Source: Salvator merianae (lineage: Eukaryota; Chordata; Lepidosauria; Squamata; Teiidae). Taken from it: 64,000 nt of DNA. The stretch is from the NCBI GenBank assembly GCA_003586115.2, contig QVOM02000042.1, positions 70,678,101-70,742,100 on the forward strand, written 5' to 3'. Below are positions 46,335-58,395 of the stretch, one piece after another. The translations under genes and the position numbers were made by a program. Positions within the stretch are counted from its first letter, which is position 1. Every line of letters starts with the position of its first letter. A model generated the notes under the pieces. It was not told the DNA's origin and searched no databases. It saw only the letters and a list, made by a program, of their open reading frames with translations.

Positions 46335-48665
46335 AACATTTGTTCCTTGTAGCAGAAAAAACATCTCAAATGCTGTCCATGGGGAAAAGCTTATATATCA
46401 TTGATTCCGAAAGAAACTCAGGATTTAACACTACCAAAGAATTACAGACCAATTTCATTATTGAATAATGATTACAAATTATTTACTATGATTACAGCAG
46501 ACAGACTGAAAGCAGTATTACAAGATTATATACACCAAGATCAGGCCATTTTTCCACCAAAAGAGACAAATGTGTCATAATATGAGAACTGTGATTGATA
46601 TCATTGCATATTTGGAAAATCATAATGAAAAACCAAGCTGCCTTGATATTCTTGGATTCAGAGAAAGCATCTGATAATTTAAACTGGAATTTCATGTTTA
46701 AAGTATTTGAGAAAATGGAAATGGGAGAAAATTTTTCAAAACGGGTGAAAACAATTTATCAACGTTAAATACCAAAAAATATGAGGCAAGGTTGTCCACT
46801 TTCACTGTTACTTTTTATATTGACTTTGGAAGTTTTGAGCCAGTCCATAAGAGCTGAAGAAGGCATAAAGGGAATAAAAATTCAAGAAGAGGAATGCAAA
46901 CTGAGATTCTTTGCAGATGATTTGGAAGATCCAATTCAAAGTATTGAAATACTGAAAAAGAAACTGGAAAAGTTTAGAATGCCAGCTGAATTTAAAGTTA
47001 ATGAACAAAAAGCAAAGATACCAAAGAAAAACATGACCAGAAAAGTATCAAGATTTGTTTAAAGAAAAAACAAGTATTTGGTAGTTAACTTAGCAAATCA
47101 AAATTTGATACGTTTCCAAAATAATTATATGAAATTGTGGTCAACAATTAAGCAAGACATAGAAAAGTGGGAGAAATTAAAGTTGTCACTATTGGGTAGG
47201 AATTCAGTAATTAAAATGAATGTATTATCAAAAATGATGTTTCCACTTCAGATGATACCAATTTTAATTAATGATAAGACAATTAAACAATGGCAAAAGG
47301 AGATATCAAAGTTTGTGAGGCAGGGAAAGAAGCCTAGAATACAATGTAAATTATTACAAAATGCAAAAGAAAGGGGGCTTTTGGATCTACCTAATTTGAA
47401 ATTGCATTTTGAGTCTTGTTTGTTGTGGATGAGAGATTGAGTGGGGTTGAAGGATTTAAAATTGTTACAGCTGGAAAGGTCATGGCTATTTATGGTATAA
47501 CGAACAAGTTAATGTGGAATTTTAACAATCACTGTGAGAAATGCATTTCTCACAGTATGGAATAGGTATAAAGATAGATTGCACATGAAAATGCCTCTTT
47601 GGGTATCTCCTCATGAAACCCTTTTTAGAGAATCAGGAAGGCAAGAAGAATGGTTTACAAATGGACAGTTACTGAATTAGGTTGAAGAAAAAGTGAATTT
47701 GTCCTCAAAACAAGAGATCAATTGTAAAATGAGGGATATGATGTACAGTAGTTTATGTATGCACAATTTATGGACTGCTTTAAAAGAGTTAAAAAGAAAG
47801 AAAAACAGAAATGGGGAAAAGAATGGAGAAAAAAGACAAAGGATTTGATCTCTTTATTGTACAAAATATTGTTGAAAATTGAAATGGAAATTGAACAAGC
47901 TAAAGAAGGAATGGTAAACTGGACAAAGAACTTTCAATATAAGATACAAATGGAACAATGGGAGAAATTGTAGTAGAGGAATCTGAAATTTACGCTGAGC
48001 TATAATCTTAAAGAGAATTTTGATACAATGATGAATAGATAGCAACTTACTCTGCACAAACGATCTAAAATGTATAAAAATATGTCAAGTAAGTTTTGGA
48101 AATGTGGAGAAAAGACTGAAACATATAATCATATGTGGTGGTCATGCTCCAACTTAAAAGCCTTCTGAAATGTCAAAAAAAAAAAAGATACGTAATGTCA
48201 AACTGGAAATCTTTTCATTTGGGTTGACAGGTAAGGGATTAGGCGAATAAAATATTATATTGCAATATATGGCTACTGCTGCAAGACTGATACATATGCA
48301 AAAATGGAAGATGCCAAATATTCCAATATTAGAAGACTAGTCTATGAAACTAATAGACTTTGCAGAAATGGACAAATTGACTAAGTTAATAAGAGATCAA
48401 GTAATGTCAGTTTTTGTTAAGAACTGGCAACCGTTCATTGATTATCTACAAGCAAGAGAAAAAGACTTACCAGTGGCAGGCTTTGAAGAATAATGTGAGA
48501 TAAAGACATTGGGGTGATAAAAAAATTAACAGAGTTATAGATAATTAATTGTTCAGAAAAAGATTGAAAGTCACCAATTACATCTTTAAGTATAAGTTGT
48601 ACCTTTGGCTGCTTTTAGATTTTTTTTAAATGCTTAAGGATGTTTTAGATTCTAAAAAAAAACCC
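46335..48665 (+). pseudogene. L1 LINE ORF2, 5'-truncated and decayed
   Basis: C-terminal two-thirds of an L1 ORF2 (reverse transcriptase). It opens with 'LPKNYRPISLLNNDYK' (about 46430), the first RT block. 'RQGCPLSLLLFIL' (46784-46822) and FADDL (46910-46924), the catalytic aspartates, follow. 'LSLLGRNSVIKMNVLSKMMF' (about 47183-47242), 'KKPRIQCKLLQ' and 'LLDLPNLKLHFE' are the post-RT region. A zinc-knuckle block reads FWKCGEK...HMWWSC (48094-48147), where the first cysteine of the usual CWKC is phenylalanine. 'VFVKNWQPFIDYL' precedes the end, then a T- and A-rich tail. Several stops, frameshifts and a deletion after FADDL inactivate it. The endonuclease domain and ORF1 are absent, as expected for a truncated copy. 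Confidence 0.88.
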
Positions 48666-48764
48666 TAAAAATGCTATCCACTGCACTCACCCCAGACTTT
48701 TTGCTATTTCTAGGGCCTTAAAAAGCTAAAGAAATTATCAACAGGATAATATAACCACACAGGA

Positions 48765-49050
48765 AATTATCTTGTGCTAGGAAAGGGACCACATGCTAGC
48801 ATGGGATAAGGAAAGCTCCACCCTTGGTTAGCACACTCCATCTGGATAGGATGGAGCATAGACTCGGCTAGGGCACCCCATATGGCACCCTAGACAGGTC
48901 CTATCCAGATCTCAGTAATGAGGTCTACAGCTGGTCCAGGGCCTGTATTCTGGACAATGGAGTTGTGTGGCTTGTGCATCTCTGTAGGCTGAAATACAAT
49001 GGGAGACAATTTTGGCAGTGCTCCAGGAAGCACCACCAGAAGGGGCACTG
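48765..49050 (+). mobile_element. Family B copy, 5' part
   Basis: 'agcacactccatctggatag', 'tagactcggctagggcacc', 'gaggtctacagctgg', 'cagtgctccaggaagcacc' follow B order. It lies between the L1 and the L2-like element. Confidence 0.6.
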
Positions 49051-49054
49051 GAAA

Positions 49055-49379
49055 TGGTGTACTGCTTTTGGTGAAGGCAACAAAAATAATTATTTCTCCA
49101 CCACTACAACAGCCTCATCCAGAAAAATGTTTCCGGATGGTAAATAGACAAGTGACATTTGGCGAGAAGGAGGAAGGGATGGTTCCATCAGAGGCCTGCT
49201 GTGATAAATCTGCAAGGCACTTTCAGGATGAAATCATCCAAATCCACATGGAATTGAATGATTCAGTTAAGAACAACCTAGTGGAGTTATATGAACTGTC
49301 TGTTCCAGTTATTATGGATCAGTTTCAACTATTGTGGTCTGAGGGTATAGACAACTTTCACGCATTGGTTCAGTCAACT
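49055..49379 (+). pseudogene. L2-like LINE, left part (before the RT)
   Basis: Frame at 48999-49379 encodes 'KCFRMVNRQVTFGEKEEGM', 'ARHFQDEIIQIHMEL' and 'ELSVPVIMDQFQLL', which fit the linker ahead of the reverse transcriptase in L2-type proteins (a variable loop, then FF.DKI..IR.EL). It is interrupted by a CR1 end and resumes at 49629. Confidence 0.6.
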
Positions 49380-49628
49380 CAGTTGGTTCAGAAACTTCAA
49401 GGGAGTAGATACAGGCTAGATATTAGGAAAAACTTTTGCACCGTAAGGGCAATCAGTCATTGGAACAGGTTACCACAGGAGGTGGTGGGCTCTCCTTCGC
49501 TGGAAGTCTTCAAGGAAAGGCTGGACAGATATCTGTCTGGGATGCTTTAGTGAATCCTGCATTGAGCAGGGGGTTGGACTCGATGACCCTGGAGGTCCCT
49601 ACCAACTCTATGATTCTATGATTCTATG
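49380..49628 (+). mobile_element. CR1 LINE 3' end inserted in the L2-like element
   Basis: Encodes 'LDIRKNFCTVRAISHWNRLP', 'VVGSPSLEVFKERLD', then 'cattgagcagggggttggac', 'ggaggtccctaccaactc' and the CR1-type octamer array (attctatg, 49607-49628). It is well preserved compared with the host L2 sequence, so it inserted later. Confidence 0.88.
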
Positions 49629-51145
49629 AACTCCCTTGGCCCTTGCCCATCATATCTGATAAGAACTAGCCAAAGGGTTATAGCAGGGTGAACTCTGGGA
49701 GTGCTTCATGCCTTACTATGAGAATAGATATTCCACCTGCTCTTAAAGAACCTCCCTGGAAGTAAAACAGCTAAACAGTTATTGCCCAATTGCTCATATA
49801 ACCTTTCTAGGCAAGGTCCTGGAGAGGGTTTTGGCAGCTCAATTGCAAGCATGCTTGAAGGAAGCTGATTATCTGGATACATTTCTGTCTGAAACTGCCT
49901 TGGTAACTTAGAATGATGAATTTTATTGAGAGAGGAATTGGCCGTGCTACCATGATGATTCTCCTCAATCTTCCAGAGGTTTTTGATACCATTGACCATG
50001 ATATTCTTCCAGAAAGTCTTTGAGGACTGGGAGTTGGAGACACTGCATTCTGATAGTTTTGCTTCGACCTCTGAAGATGATATCAGAGAATTGCCATGGT
50101 TGATTTTTTTCAGCTCTTTAGAGTTCACCTGTAAAGTTCAATCTTCTTCCTAGTGCTTCTTAACTTCTATATAAAGCCACTGAGAAGAGTCATCAGGAGA
50201 TCTGGAAGTGAGCAAACTGAATCAGGAGATGCAGTTCAGGTGCTTAACTGTCACCTGGGCCAATAATAGGCTAGGTGTGGAGCAATAAATTGATGCTAAA
50301 ACCAGGCAAGAAGGATCTACTATGTGTCAGGAGTTCTCCGGTCCATGAAGTAAAGAGACATCCTGTTCTTGAGGTGGTTGTACTACCCTTGAAGAAACAG
50401 GTGCATAGTTTGGGAAGACTGGATTTATCATTGTCATTAGAGGGTCATGTGTGAGGACTGTCTACTTCCAGCTCAGGCTTGGCTACCAATTATGGCCATT
50501 TTTGGACAGAGATGCCCTGATCATAGTGATTCATGCTTTGTCAAAAGACAAACTGGACTGTTGTACTGCATTCTGTGTCAGGTTGCCCTGAAAGACAGTG
50601 CAGAATACAGTGGCAAGATTGGTGACAGGTACTTGTGGCCAGATGTGGGCCACACCAATCATAAAAGAACAGCACTGGTTGCCAATCTGCTACTGAGCCC
50701 ATTGCAAGGTTCAAACACTGACTTTTAAAATTTTAAACTACTTGGGCCTCAAATATCTAAAGTGGCACCTCCTGGCATAAAAACCTGCCTATCTCTTAGG
50801 TTCTGCAAGAGAAGCACTCTTGGTAGTGCTATCAGTACCAGCATTCACAGGTGGGGGGGGCACATGAGTAGTCAGTTTCTGTGGCAGCCCCAGATTCTTC
50901 AGTGACCTCCTCTCTGAGGATTATCTAGCCCCATCACTGTATGCATGTAGATGCATAGTAATGGCACACTTCTTTTCTCAAATCTTTAACTGAAAAAAAT
51001 AGATTAGCCTTCCCTTCAAGCATTGTTATCTGTGTTTCTTAAGAAATTAGTTTTAATTGTACCTTCTTTTTATTCTGATTTTATTATTACCTGCTCTAAG
51101 TATAGGGTATACAATGGGATAGAAATGCAAATAAATGTGAAAAAG
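49629..51145 (+). pseudogene. L2-like LINE reverse transcriptase and 3' end
   Basis: Continuation of 49055-49379. Early frame gives 'LGPCPSYLIR' (the usual LDPCPSWLI block) right after the CR1 insert, 'IPPALKEP' near 49731, and 'LPEVFDTIDHDIL' (about 49970-50008), the AFDTVDH motif. Much of the palm is deleted. The C-terminal region reads 'IVIHALSKDKLDCCTAFCVRLP', 'ARLVTGT', 'KEQHWLPICY' and 'REALLVVLSVPAF' (50518-50850). The tail ends 'ctgctctaagtatagggta', 'tgcaaataaatgtgaaaa'. Numerous stops and shifts; inactive. Confidence 0.8.
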
Positions 51146-52029
51146 CCTTGAGGTGATTGTAATTCTTGAGCTGTTCTGCTACCTCTACAGTTGGAAGTGA
51201 CAATTTCCCTTAGATCAGAAATGGCCTCACTGGTTCCAGCTTCAAAAAATGCAGCCTGGCGCATAACCCAGGCATTCAGCTCAAAAAGTAACACACCTAT
51301 TAATGGAAGCTGAGCAGAACAGCAGAACTGTGCGTCAATAGAACTTGAATCCCAACTCTTGTAACCTATCTTCTACATTTTATCTTCATTCCTGTTTAAT
51401 TGTGGGTTTTCATTTTTGTTTTTCCGAATCAGCTACACATTTTTAGAAGTTCAACTCTGATTGCATCACTTAAAATTCCTCAGAAAATGAATTGGGCCAG
51501 TGATTCAGTTTGTTAAACTGCTGTCACTAGGATTTATTTTTTGGCATTTCAAAGAGATAGCCAGCATTAAATCAGCAAGGGCAAGAGACTCCAATCTTCT
51601 CCGAGATCTTTTGAAAAGATAAGGGAAACATTATGATGACATTCCACATTAACTAGGATAAAGTCCCAATATTTATACATGTGAAATTGCAGAGCAATCT
51701 AATGAGATGGATGGCAGCACTATTAAGGGACCTGAAAATCTGTGCAAAGAGGTGAGCGCCTGAAAAAGCACAGTCCCTAGTACAGCTGTCAGGAAAGGTT
51801 AGACGGCTGTAGGAATAGAAGTAGAATAACAAGTGGATTTATCACTGGCATCTCTCCTACACTTATCAATCCTTTAAATTGCTGGTAGAGGCCTTCTCCT
51901 CAGAATACTAACAATTGGAACTGGGTCTCTTGTCTCTGCACTAGATCTGGTGAAGGAACTGAGCTCTAATTCAGACACCTGAATTAAGCAAGCACTAAAC
52001 AAGACTGCCAGAGACCCATCTGCCTGAAA
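51146..52029. other. repeat-poor stretch; possible conserved non-coding DNA
   Basis: No repeat recognised. 51480-51800 has no low complexity and no transposon words, and is a candidate for conservation testing. Confidence 0.3.
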
Positions 52030-52222
52030 GGCTGCATCTGCACCTATAAGTAGTGGCTTGAAAGCAGCTTATAGGTGATCGCAATCCTATCTCTAATCCA
52101 GGTTAAAGGGCTTTGAAAGTACATTTTCTAGCCTCTAATGTGGATTAGAGGCACTAATGTGGAGATGTGAACACTTCTAAGCCACTTTCAAGCCTTTTTC
52201 TTTAACTGTTTGCAGGTACAGC
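52030..52222. mobile_element. imperfect inverted-repeat element, unclassified
   Basis: Left 'ggctgcatctgcacct' and 'ggcttgaaagcagctta' pair with right 'taagccactttcaagcc' and 'tgcaggtacagc' in inverted order, around a central palindrome gcctctaat/attagaggc at about 52130-52151. No target duplication found. Confidence 0.5.
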
Positions 52223-53061
52223 TTGAATCTGATATTGTATTGTTAGAGTAATGCTTTTGTATTCCTCTTTGTTGTGTTTTCTCCTGTATTCCTATCCCTG
52301 CCTGTGCTCTCATTGCCAGTAGTGAATCTCTTCAAGTTTAAATTATGTACTGTCCCTGAATTCTGGCCTTGTCTTTTCTGTGCCTTCAGCTGCTGTGTTT
52401 TATTAATAGACATGTGGGCTTCTGAAACCTGTTTGTCTTAGGCTGTGATCAGACATGGTTAAAGGGGTGTCTTCTGGGTGAATTTGAGTTGGTGTTGCCA
52501 AACATTTTATCCCTGCATGTGTGCCAAAGTCTCTGAAGGGTCATCTCTTTGTCAGATGGAAAATCTTAAGACTGAGAGCAACTCATTCAAGTCACATTGG
52601 AAAGGGCACATTGCCACCACCGCACGTGCATGGCCATCATTTGGGGGGTCTGCACATGCACTGAGGCCAGAGTGGCAATGACAGCCCTGGCTAGAAGGTA
52701 AGTATAGTACTATTTCAAGAAAACCTGCCACCAGCATCAGGTTTTTCCTCAATAGGCTACTGCACATTTTAGGGGGGATATAGAGGAGCTATGGTGGGTT
52801 TGCCACAGATATTTGTGGCAATCGCACCAAAGCACAGCCATAACGGTGCTATATTTCCCCCATGTGGATGGGCTAGAGTCTTTATAGGGCTAAACAGAGG
52901 GAACTCCAGTTGACCAGACTAAATAATCCTAATTCAGAAACCAGAAATCGGTCTAGGCCAGAATCCCTGTTACTTTTTTCTTTTTCTTTTTAAGAGACTC
53001 TTCTCTATATAATCTTTGTTTTAAGTCCTTTCTGATTTACAGCCTTTGTTTCATCTCAAAA
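52223..53061. other. no recognisable feature
   Basis: Unassigned. Confidence 0.4.
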
Positions 53062-53530
53062 GGCTGCATTCACATGTACAAAAATAAATAAATAAATGCA
53101 ATTCAAAATATGTGGAAAAGGGCATTTGCCAAAGCTTCTGAAGGCGAAAGGCATAAAATAACTAACACATATGTCACTTCTTTACCCTGCCCTTTGGTTA
53201 ATGGAACAGTTTTCCCTGTTGTTGTTTTTAGTGGGGTTGTTGTGTTTCATAGTTTCTTTTTAACTTCATTTTTACTGTAACCTGCTCTGAGACCTTGAGA
53301 TATAGGGCAGGATATAAAGCAATCAATCCACCTTAGGAAGGGTAGGCATAGCCCTGGTGTTCCCATCTCATTCCATCTCTAATCTGCCTTTTCTAGTCTA
53401 AAATGTTCATGAGAGGGAGAGAGGCAGACCGGTATGTGAATGATCCCACCTGCAAACCATCTCCAAGCCATCTCTCAGCAACCCAGAGGTGCTTTAAAAA
53501 AAAAAAAAAACTACATGTGAATGCAGCCTC
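53062..53530 (+). mobile_element. Family C MITE, copy 4, with a nested LINE tail
   Basis: Termini ggctgcattcacatgta and tacatgtgaatgcagcc are a near-exact inverted repeat, the best-preserved C ends in the window. The core 'cattccatctctaatctgcc', 'ttctagtctaaaatg' and 'ttcatgaga' follows. The body is interrupted near 53195-53328 by an L2-like tail, making this copy about twice the normal length. Confidence 0.75.
53195..53328 (+). mobile_element. LINE 3' tail nested in a family C MITE
   Basis: T-rich 'ttgttgttttta', 'actgtaacctgctctgagac', 'gatatagggcaggatataaa' as in other L2-like ends here. Confidence 0.6.
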
Positions 53531-54953
53531 ACTCTGTCCTCAGTTCCCTTTAGCTGAACTCCCTGTTTTGTCTCATCTTTCCTCAGCATCCCTGTGACAC
53601 ACCTGGATCCTGGCATTACTTTGCACCTAATGAAGGAGACTCCTTCTTTCACCCTAAGCAAACAAGGGTCCAATTTGTCATAAGCCTTGTGATGGGGGTG
53701 AAATGAAAACCAGGCTTTAGTGATATTAACGAAGGAAGAGATTGTGGCAAACACAACCTTCCCATTTAATGGAAGCCTTTTGATCACAGAGAAGGGCAAC
53801 AGCAGAGTCAAATGTTTCCCTGTGAGCATGCCAGAAATGTGTGTGTGTTTGGGGGGGGGGGGTAATATACAGATTCATATCTCTGCACACCAGGAAGTAA
53901 AAAGTTTGACTTCAACAAAAGACAAGCTGAAACATTTACTGAATTGAGGCAGGTTGCTGCCCTTGGGGCTACCCACATTGGTTATTTTGCTCCTCTGTCT
54001 GTTCCTCTAAAAGTGACTTAAGGCATTCCATCACTACTTCTTCTGGCTGCAAATTGCTCAGACTCAATATGAGGGAAAAAATACATTTTCCCCCCAAGCT
54101 GTTCTTTCTGTGTCCAACTAGATGGCTTTTTAGGCTCTGATACTTGCTTCTCCCACACATACCATGACAGTGCTTCACTGCCACACACAAGCCACCCTAT
54201 TATCAGTTTATATAGCTGCAGCCACAAAGAATGAGGAGCAAATCAGAACTGAAAAGAGAGAAAATGACAAGGAAGGATCATATCTATTATGGAATGTTCC
54301 CAGTGTGAGCTGCTTCTCCAGACCTACTGCCATATAATAAGCCTGTTAAGTATGATCTTTCTCAAAATCTGTTTCCTATCTAGTTTGAAAGTTTGGTAGG
54401 TAAAAGATGTTGAGCAAAGCCTTAATTAAACCCTTCCTTGTGCTTCCCCCTGTGACAAAAATAGAACTGAAATATTAATGCTGTTTAGCTTATTGAGACT
54501 TATATTTATAAAGTGTGACAGAACAGAGATCATGATGATAATCAGGCTTGACTTTGCATGAGCAGAATGTGTGTGTGAGGGTGGGTAGGCCACAGTGAAA
54601 AACTGTCTCAAGCTTAGCTGCAAACAGACTTCTGAACATAAGGCCTCCTTCTGTCTCAAAAACATCAGGATTCATTAGAGAAAGTCTGACAGAGTTGAGT
54701 GTCTCCAATCTTCTACTCCAGACAGTGCAGCTACAGTGGTGGTAGTTGTCTATCACTTCCACATGCAACAATGTCCAACTTTGCTTCGCTGCTTGTATGA
54801 GAGCATCTTATAATTGCAGGCAACCTGCTAGAGCAGCTGGCAGAAGGCAAGATTCTCCACCACACAGAACTGCTAGCTGTTGAAAACAATGAGTAATGAG
54901 AGATTGATTTGGGCTATCAGATTGCCTGTCCACTGGACACACACAAGGTAACT
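53531..54953. other. no recognisable feature
   Basis: Unassigned; G run at about 53850-53862. Confidence 0.45.
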
Positions 54954-54961
54954 GTGCCTAT

Positions 54962-55306
54962 TAGAGAGAGATGCAAAAATTGTTTCACATTCAACCATTC
55001 AATTGAATATTTCACATTCAAGGATATTCAAACTGAATCAAAAATGCTCCTTCTCACATTTTCAGAGTTCAACTGAAATGAACCAACCTCTTCCTTTCCA
55101 AAAGTGGAATATTCATTCAAATTTTTGCATTTTCACTGTGCAAAAAATGAAAAGACCATTGTCAATAGGGAAAACATTGCAAAAACTGCAAAAATGAATG
55201 TGAAAAAAATCCTTTTTTGACATTCCAATTCTCTGACAAAGCAAATATGCTGATTTTCACTTTGACGGTGAATCAAAAATGAGGATTTCAATGGTGCACA
55301 ACCCTA
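54962..55306. mobile_element. hAT MITE, 345 bp, decayed 8-bp target duplication
   Basis: Left end tagagagagatgcaaaaa and right end tggtgcacaaccct(a) resemble the hAT ends at 18409. Flanks gtgcctat (54954-54961) and atgcctac (55307-55314) share 6 of 8 bases. The interior is built of 'cattcaa' words. Confidence 0.6.
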
Positions 55307-55499
55307 ATGCCTACCACAGGACAGTTGGCGTGCCACTACTCAAACGTGTGCAAGGCAAAGAGGTCCTCCTGTTGCAGAGGAAAATGTTTCAGCATATCAA
55401 ATGTCAAAAGAACAGCTTCCTGTTTCTCCTCAGACTCCACTTGGGGACTCACACTGTTAAAGGGATTGAGGAGGCTGGGCTATGAGATTCAGCTGGGGT

Positions 55500-55925
55500 G
55501 TCATTTCTTTCTTCTCAGTCAAAGGGAGTTCATATTCCACACAGAAGCCTCTTCCAGATATCAGGAAAATCCTGTGTTTCTCCACACATTGCAGTGGGAT
55601 CACTAGACATTTCCATGGTTTTCCCAAAGCAGTGCCATTGCAACACACAGAAAATGTGTTGCTGTCCCAGGAAATCCAGCAGTGATGCCTGGTTTTCCAT
55701 AATAGCTACACCTACCTGTACACACAACCGGTGTGGTGCAAATGTTGAGAAATTCCAAGAACCGACCACACATGCAAAAAAGAAAAGAAATAAAGAAGGG
55801 AGGGAGGGAAAGGGCACATGTCTGGCTCCTGGAAGTTCTTAACAAGGCATCTTTTTATGCAGCTCACTAGATGTGAAGGTAAGCAAATCTGTGTCACATC
55901 TGGCAAGCTACAGAAAGGGCCAATA
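55500..55925 (+). mobile_element. Family D element, copy 3
   Basis: Longest D copy. Shared blocks: 'cccaaagcagtgcc', 'cacagaaaatgtgttgc', 'aggaaatccagcagtgatgc', 'ctcactagatgtgaaggtaa'. It ends 'ctacagaaagggcc'. A purine-rich run (55775-55811) interrupts the middle. Confidence 0.55.
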
Positions 55926-56284
55926 CCAGGGTCTTGTTTATATCCCATGTTTTTGCTTGCCTTCTGAAGACAGCCTAGGGCTCCTTCACCCTGACTCTGG
56001 CTGTAATCATGAGGGTAGCTATGCTATAGAACCATGGCTCCAAAGGAAGACAGGCCTTCTGGAGTCCGAGTAGATGTCCTTTTTGCCACCTGTCATGCCA
56101 AGCAAAACCTCTTCCCATACTTAGCAGTCTAAATCTAGCACTGCTTTTCACCTTCCCTGACATATCTCTGGGGGATTCAAGAAGAAAAATCCTATTATTT
56201 AGGCTGTGTGTGGCTCACACTTTTCTATGTAGTACTGTGGTGCACACAGGCGCAGAGCTTAGAAGAAGAACTAAAGTTCTTATA
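55926..56284. other. no recognisable feature
   Basis: Unassigned. Confidence 0.4.
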
Positions 56285-57065
56285 TGAGATTCTCATTAAT
56301 CACCAGTACCCTATATCACAAGCTAAATGAGACATTTATTTAGGACAGGAGCTTACAGAAGATGAATGGTGAGAGATCTTAGATAAACTGATATACTAGT
56401 CAAACAATATCAAAATAAATGAGATAAAATTAAAGATGAAACAAAGGTGATTCTTAACCCTATGTAAAATAACCAGGATGAATAAAGGTCAACCAAGAAA
56501 TTGTTGGAGGGGATGAGGAGGAATAGGCACCTATTCACACATGTGGTAGGAATGTAACATGGTAAATAAGTTCTGGTTTAGGATACAAATGAAAATATTA
56601 AATACTTTTGGAATAACAATCAAATTAAACATGGAACTGTGTTTCCTACAGCAGAAAATATTGAAATAAATAATACGTTATTGATGAGATGTATGATCAA
56701 TGCAGTATAAATGATAGTTGTGCAGAACTGGAAATAATTTATCAGTAAAAAATTGGTACATGCTACTATGGGAGTTAGGTCACTTTATTGCTAGCAGAGT
56801 CAAAAAGATGGAAGGGACATTGACTGGCAATGCAGCAGTTCTGGGATTCTATTTGGATAGGGATGCAAAAGCTGAAAGTGGAATATTTACCCAATATATA
56901 TATTTGGTTGGATCAAGAAAAATCTATAGTGAAAATGAATTTATAAATGTATGTATTTGCTGTAACCTCTGGGCATGTACTCGTCTTCATTAAGGTAATC
57001 TATACTTCATATTCTGATTTAACTTAGGCCTCATAATAAAATCACTGAAATTGAAAAAGAAAATG
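56285..57065 (+). pseudogene. L1 LINE ORF2 3' end, second copy
   Basis: Only the last part of ORF2 remains. 'INEIKLKMKQR' near 56418 leads to 'NCWRG*GGIGTYSHMW*EC' (about 56499-56556), the zinc-knuckle and HMWW-C block. 'VNKFWFRIQMKIL' (about 56563) and 'IVVQNWK*FI' (about 56712) match the end of the 46.3 kb copy. Two stop codons lie within the knuckle. Different family age from the first copy cannot be judged by eye. Confidence 0.65.
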
Positions 57066-57404
57066 AAGCAGTCCCACCCCTTTAAAAAGAATCTTGATTC
57101 ATTTGGAAAGAATACTATTGAGTAATTTAAGAAAATTAAAATGAGGGATTCATTTTGTTTTTGTTGTGTTTTTCTCAGAAGTGAGTTGCTGGACAGAAGG
57201 CAGCAAGGGTGTGCAAACTCTGGGCCCCTCAGGCCCTGGATGGGTACATTATTTGCTTTGTATGGATGAAGCCTAAGAGTTCAACCCTTAGGAGAGATTT
57301 AAATTGGAATAAACCCTTCTGTGAAATGCTTTTATTCACTTAAAGATAATCAATGAGAGCATTTCTCATTTCAGTGTCTATGTTACAGAAAGAAGAGAGA
57401 TCTA

Positions 57405-57908
57405 GGACCTGTTTGCACTTCTTGCCTAGTGAGTGGCTGCATACTCACTAGGCAAGTGTGTCCACACCACACGGTGGCCTGCACGATCTGAAACAGACTC
57501 CAGCTGCTCCCAGTTGCAGCTAGCTGTGGAACACTAAATTGTGATCCACAACTTGACTGGGAGCAGTTGGCCAGCTCCCACACAAGTCCATTTGTATCAG
57601 CTTCCGGGTGCAAATGCACAGTCACATGGCGCACCACGGTGATGCCTGTGCAATCATGCAATCACACCTGTGTGCACCTACACAATCCACAGCACTGCTG
57701 GTCGCCATGGCAGTGGCCAGACACTTCCCAGCTGCTGTCATAGTGAAAATCAGGAGCATGACACCAGCATTCACAATTTGAATGCTGGTATCCTGCTGCT
57801 GTTCCAACCTAGGGTCCTGCACTGTGGACCATGTCCATGCTGTGTAGTCTATTACATGTTAGAATGGGATAGTTATTCTATTCTACTGTAGAAAGTGTGA
57901 AAACACCC
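57405..57908 (+). mobile_element. Family A copy, near full length
   Basis: Begins ggacctgtttgcacttct and ends aaagtgtgaaaacaccc; flanks CTA and TTA agree in two of three bases. It has a hairpin right after the left end (57421-57456, arms cttgcctagtgagt) and a decayed one before the right end (about 57859-57894). Collinear with 4209-4704. Confidence 0.75.
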
Positions 57909-57939
57909 TTAGTTTTGCACTTACTCAAAATCAGAAAAG

Positions 57940-58395
57940 GGACTATAGGCTTCCCTTCCACATGTTAGTGCAGAATACAGAAGGCCCTGTCCTAAGTAAT
58001 CCAGATCAAGGGGCCCTAACCTGGATCTCCTGTAGACCTTAATAAACAGGTCTCCCAGCATACTAGCAGGATCTGGTCTGAGAAATGGAAGTGTGCAGAA
58101 GGCATGCCTCTGTATTCCCAACAACCAGGGAACCATTTCAGTGGCACACCAAAGATCACCACCAAAATGAGTTCCTGGTGGCTGTGAGGCTAGGAACTTT
58201 CATTCCTAGTTCTTTGGAGCATGGGCACAAAGTTTATGTGAGCTTCAAGGACAGTGTGATGACTAGTCTGTACTAGTGCTGTCATGCAGACAACAGTGTT
58301 TCAGACCATGCCTGATCATGATCCAAACCAGCAGCTCTCACTGGTCCAGACCCACTGGCTCAGATCCCAGTCTTTCAGTACAGAAGGGCTCCTAG
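57940..58395 (+). mobile_element. Family B copy
   Basis: 'cacatgttagtgcagaatac', 'cctggatctcctgtagacc', 'ggtctcccagcatactagc', 'aaggcatgcctctgtattcc', 'caccaaaatgagttcctgg', 'aggaactttcattcctag', then 'agtacagaagggctcc' as terminus. Almost adjoining the A copy at its left. Confidence 0.7.

Noticed and set aside
48999..49550. 183-residue open frame
   Set aside because: A chimera of a B element, L2-like linker and CR1 3' sequence; no single protein.
52438..52880. possible further DNA transposon (ggctgtgatcagacatgg to ccatgtggatgggctag)
   Set aside because: The end similarity is weak and no second copy was found in the window.
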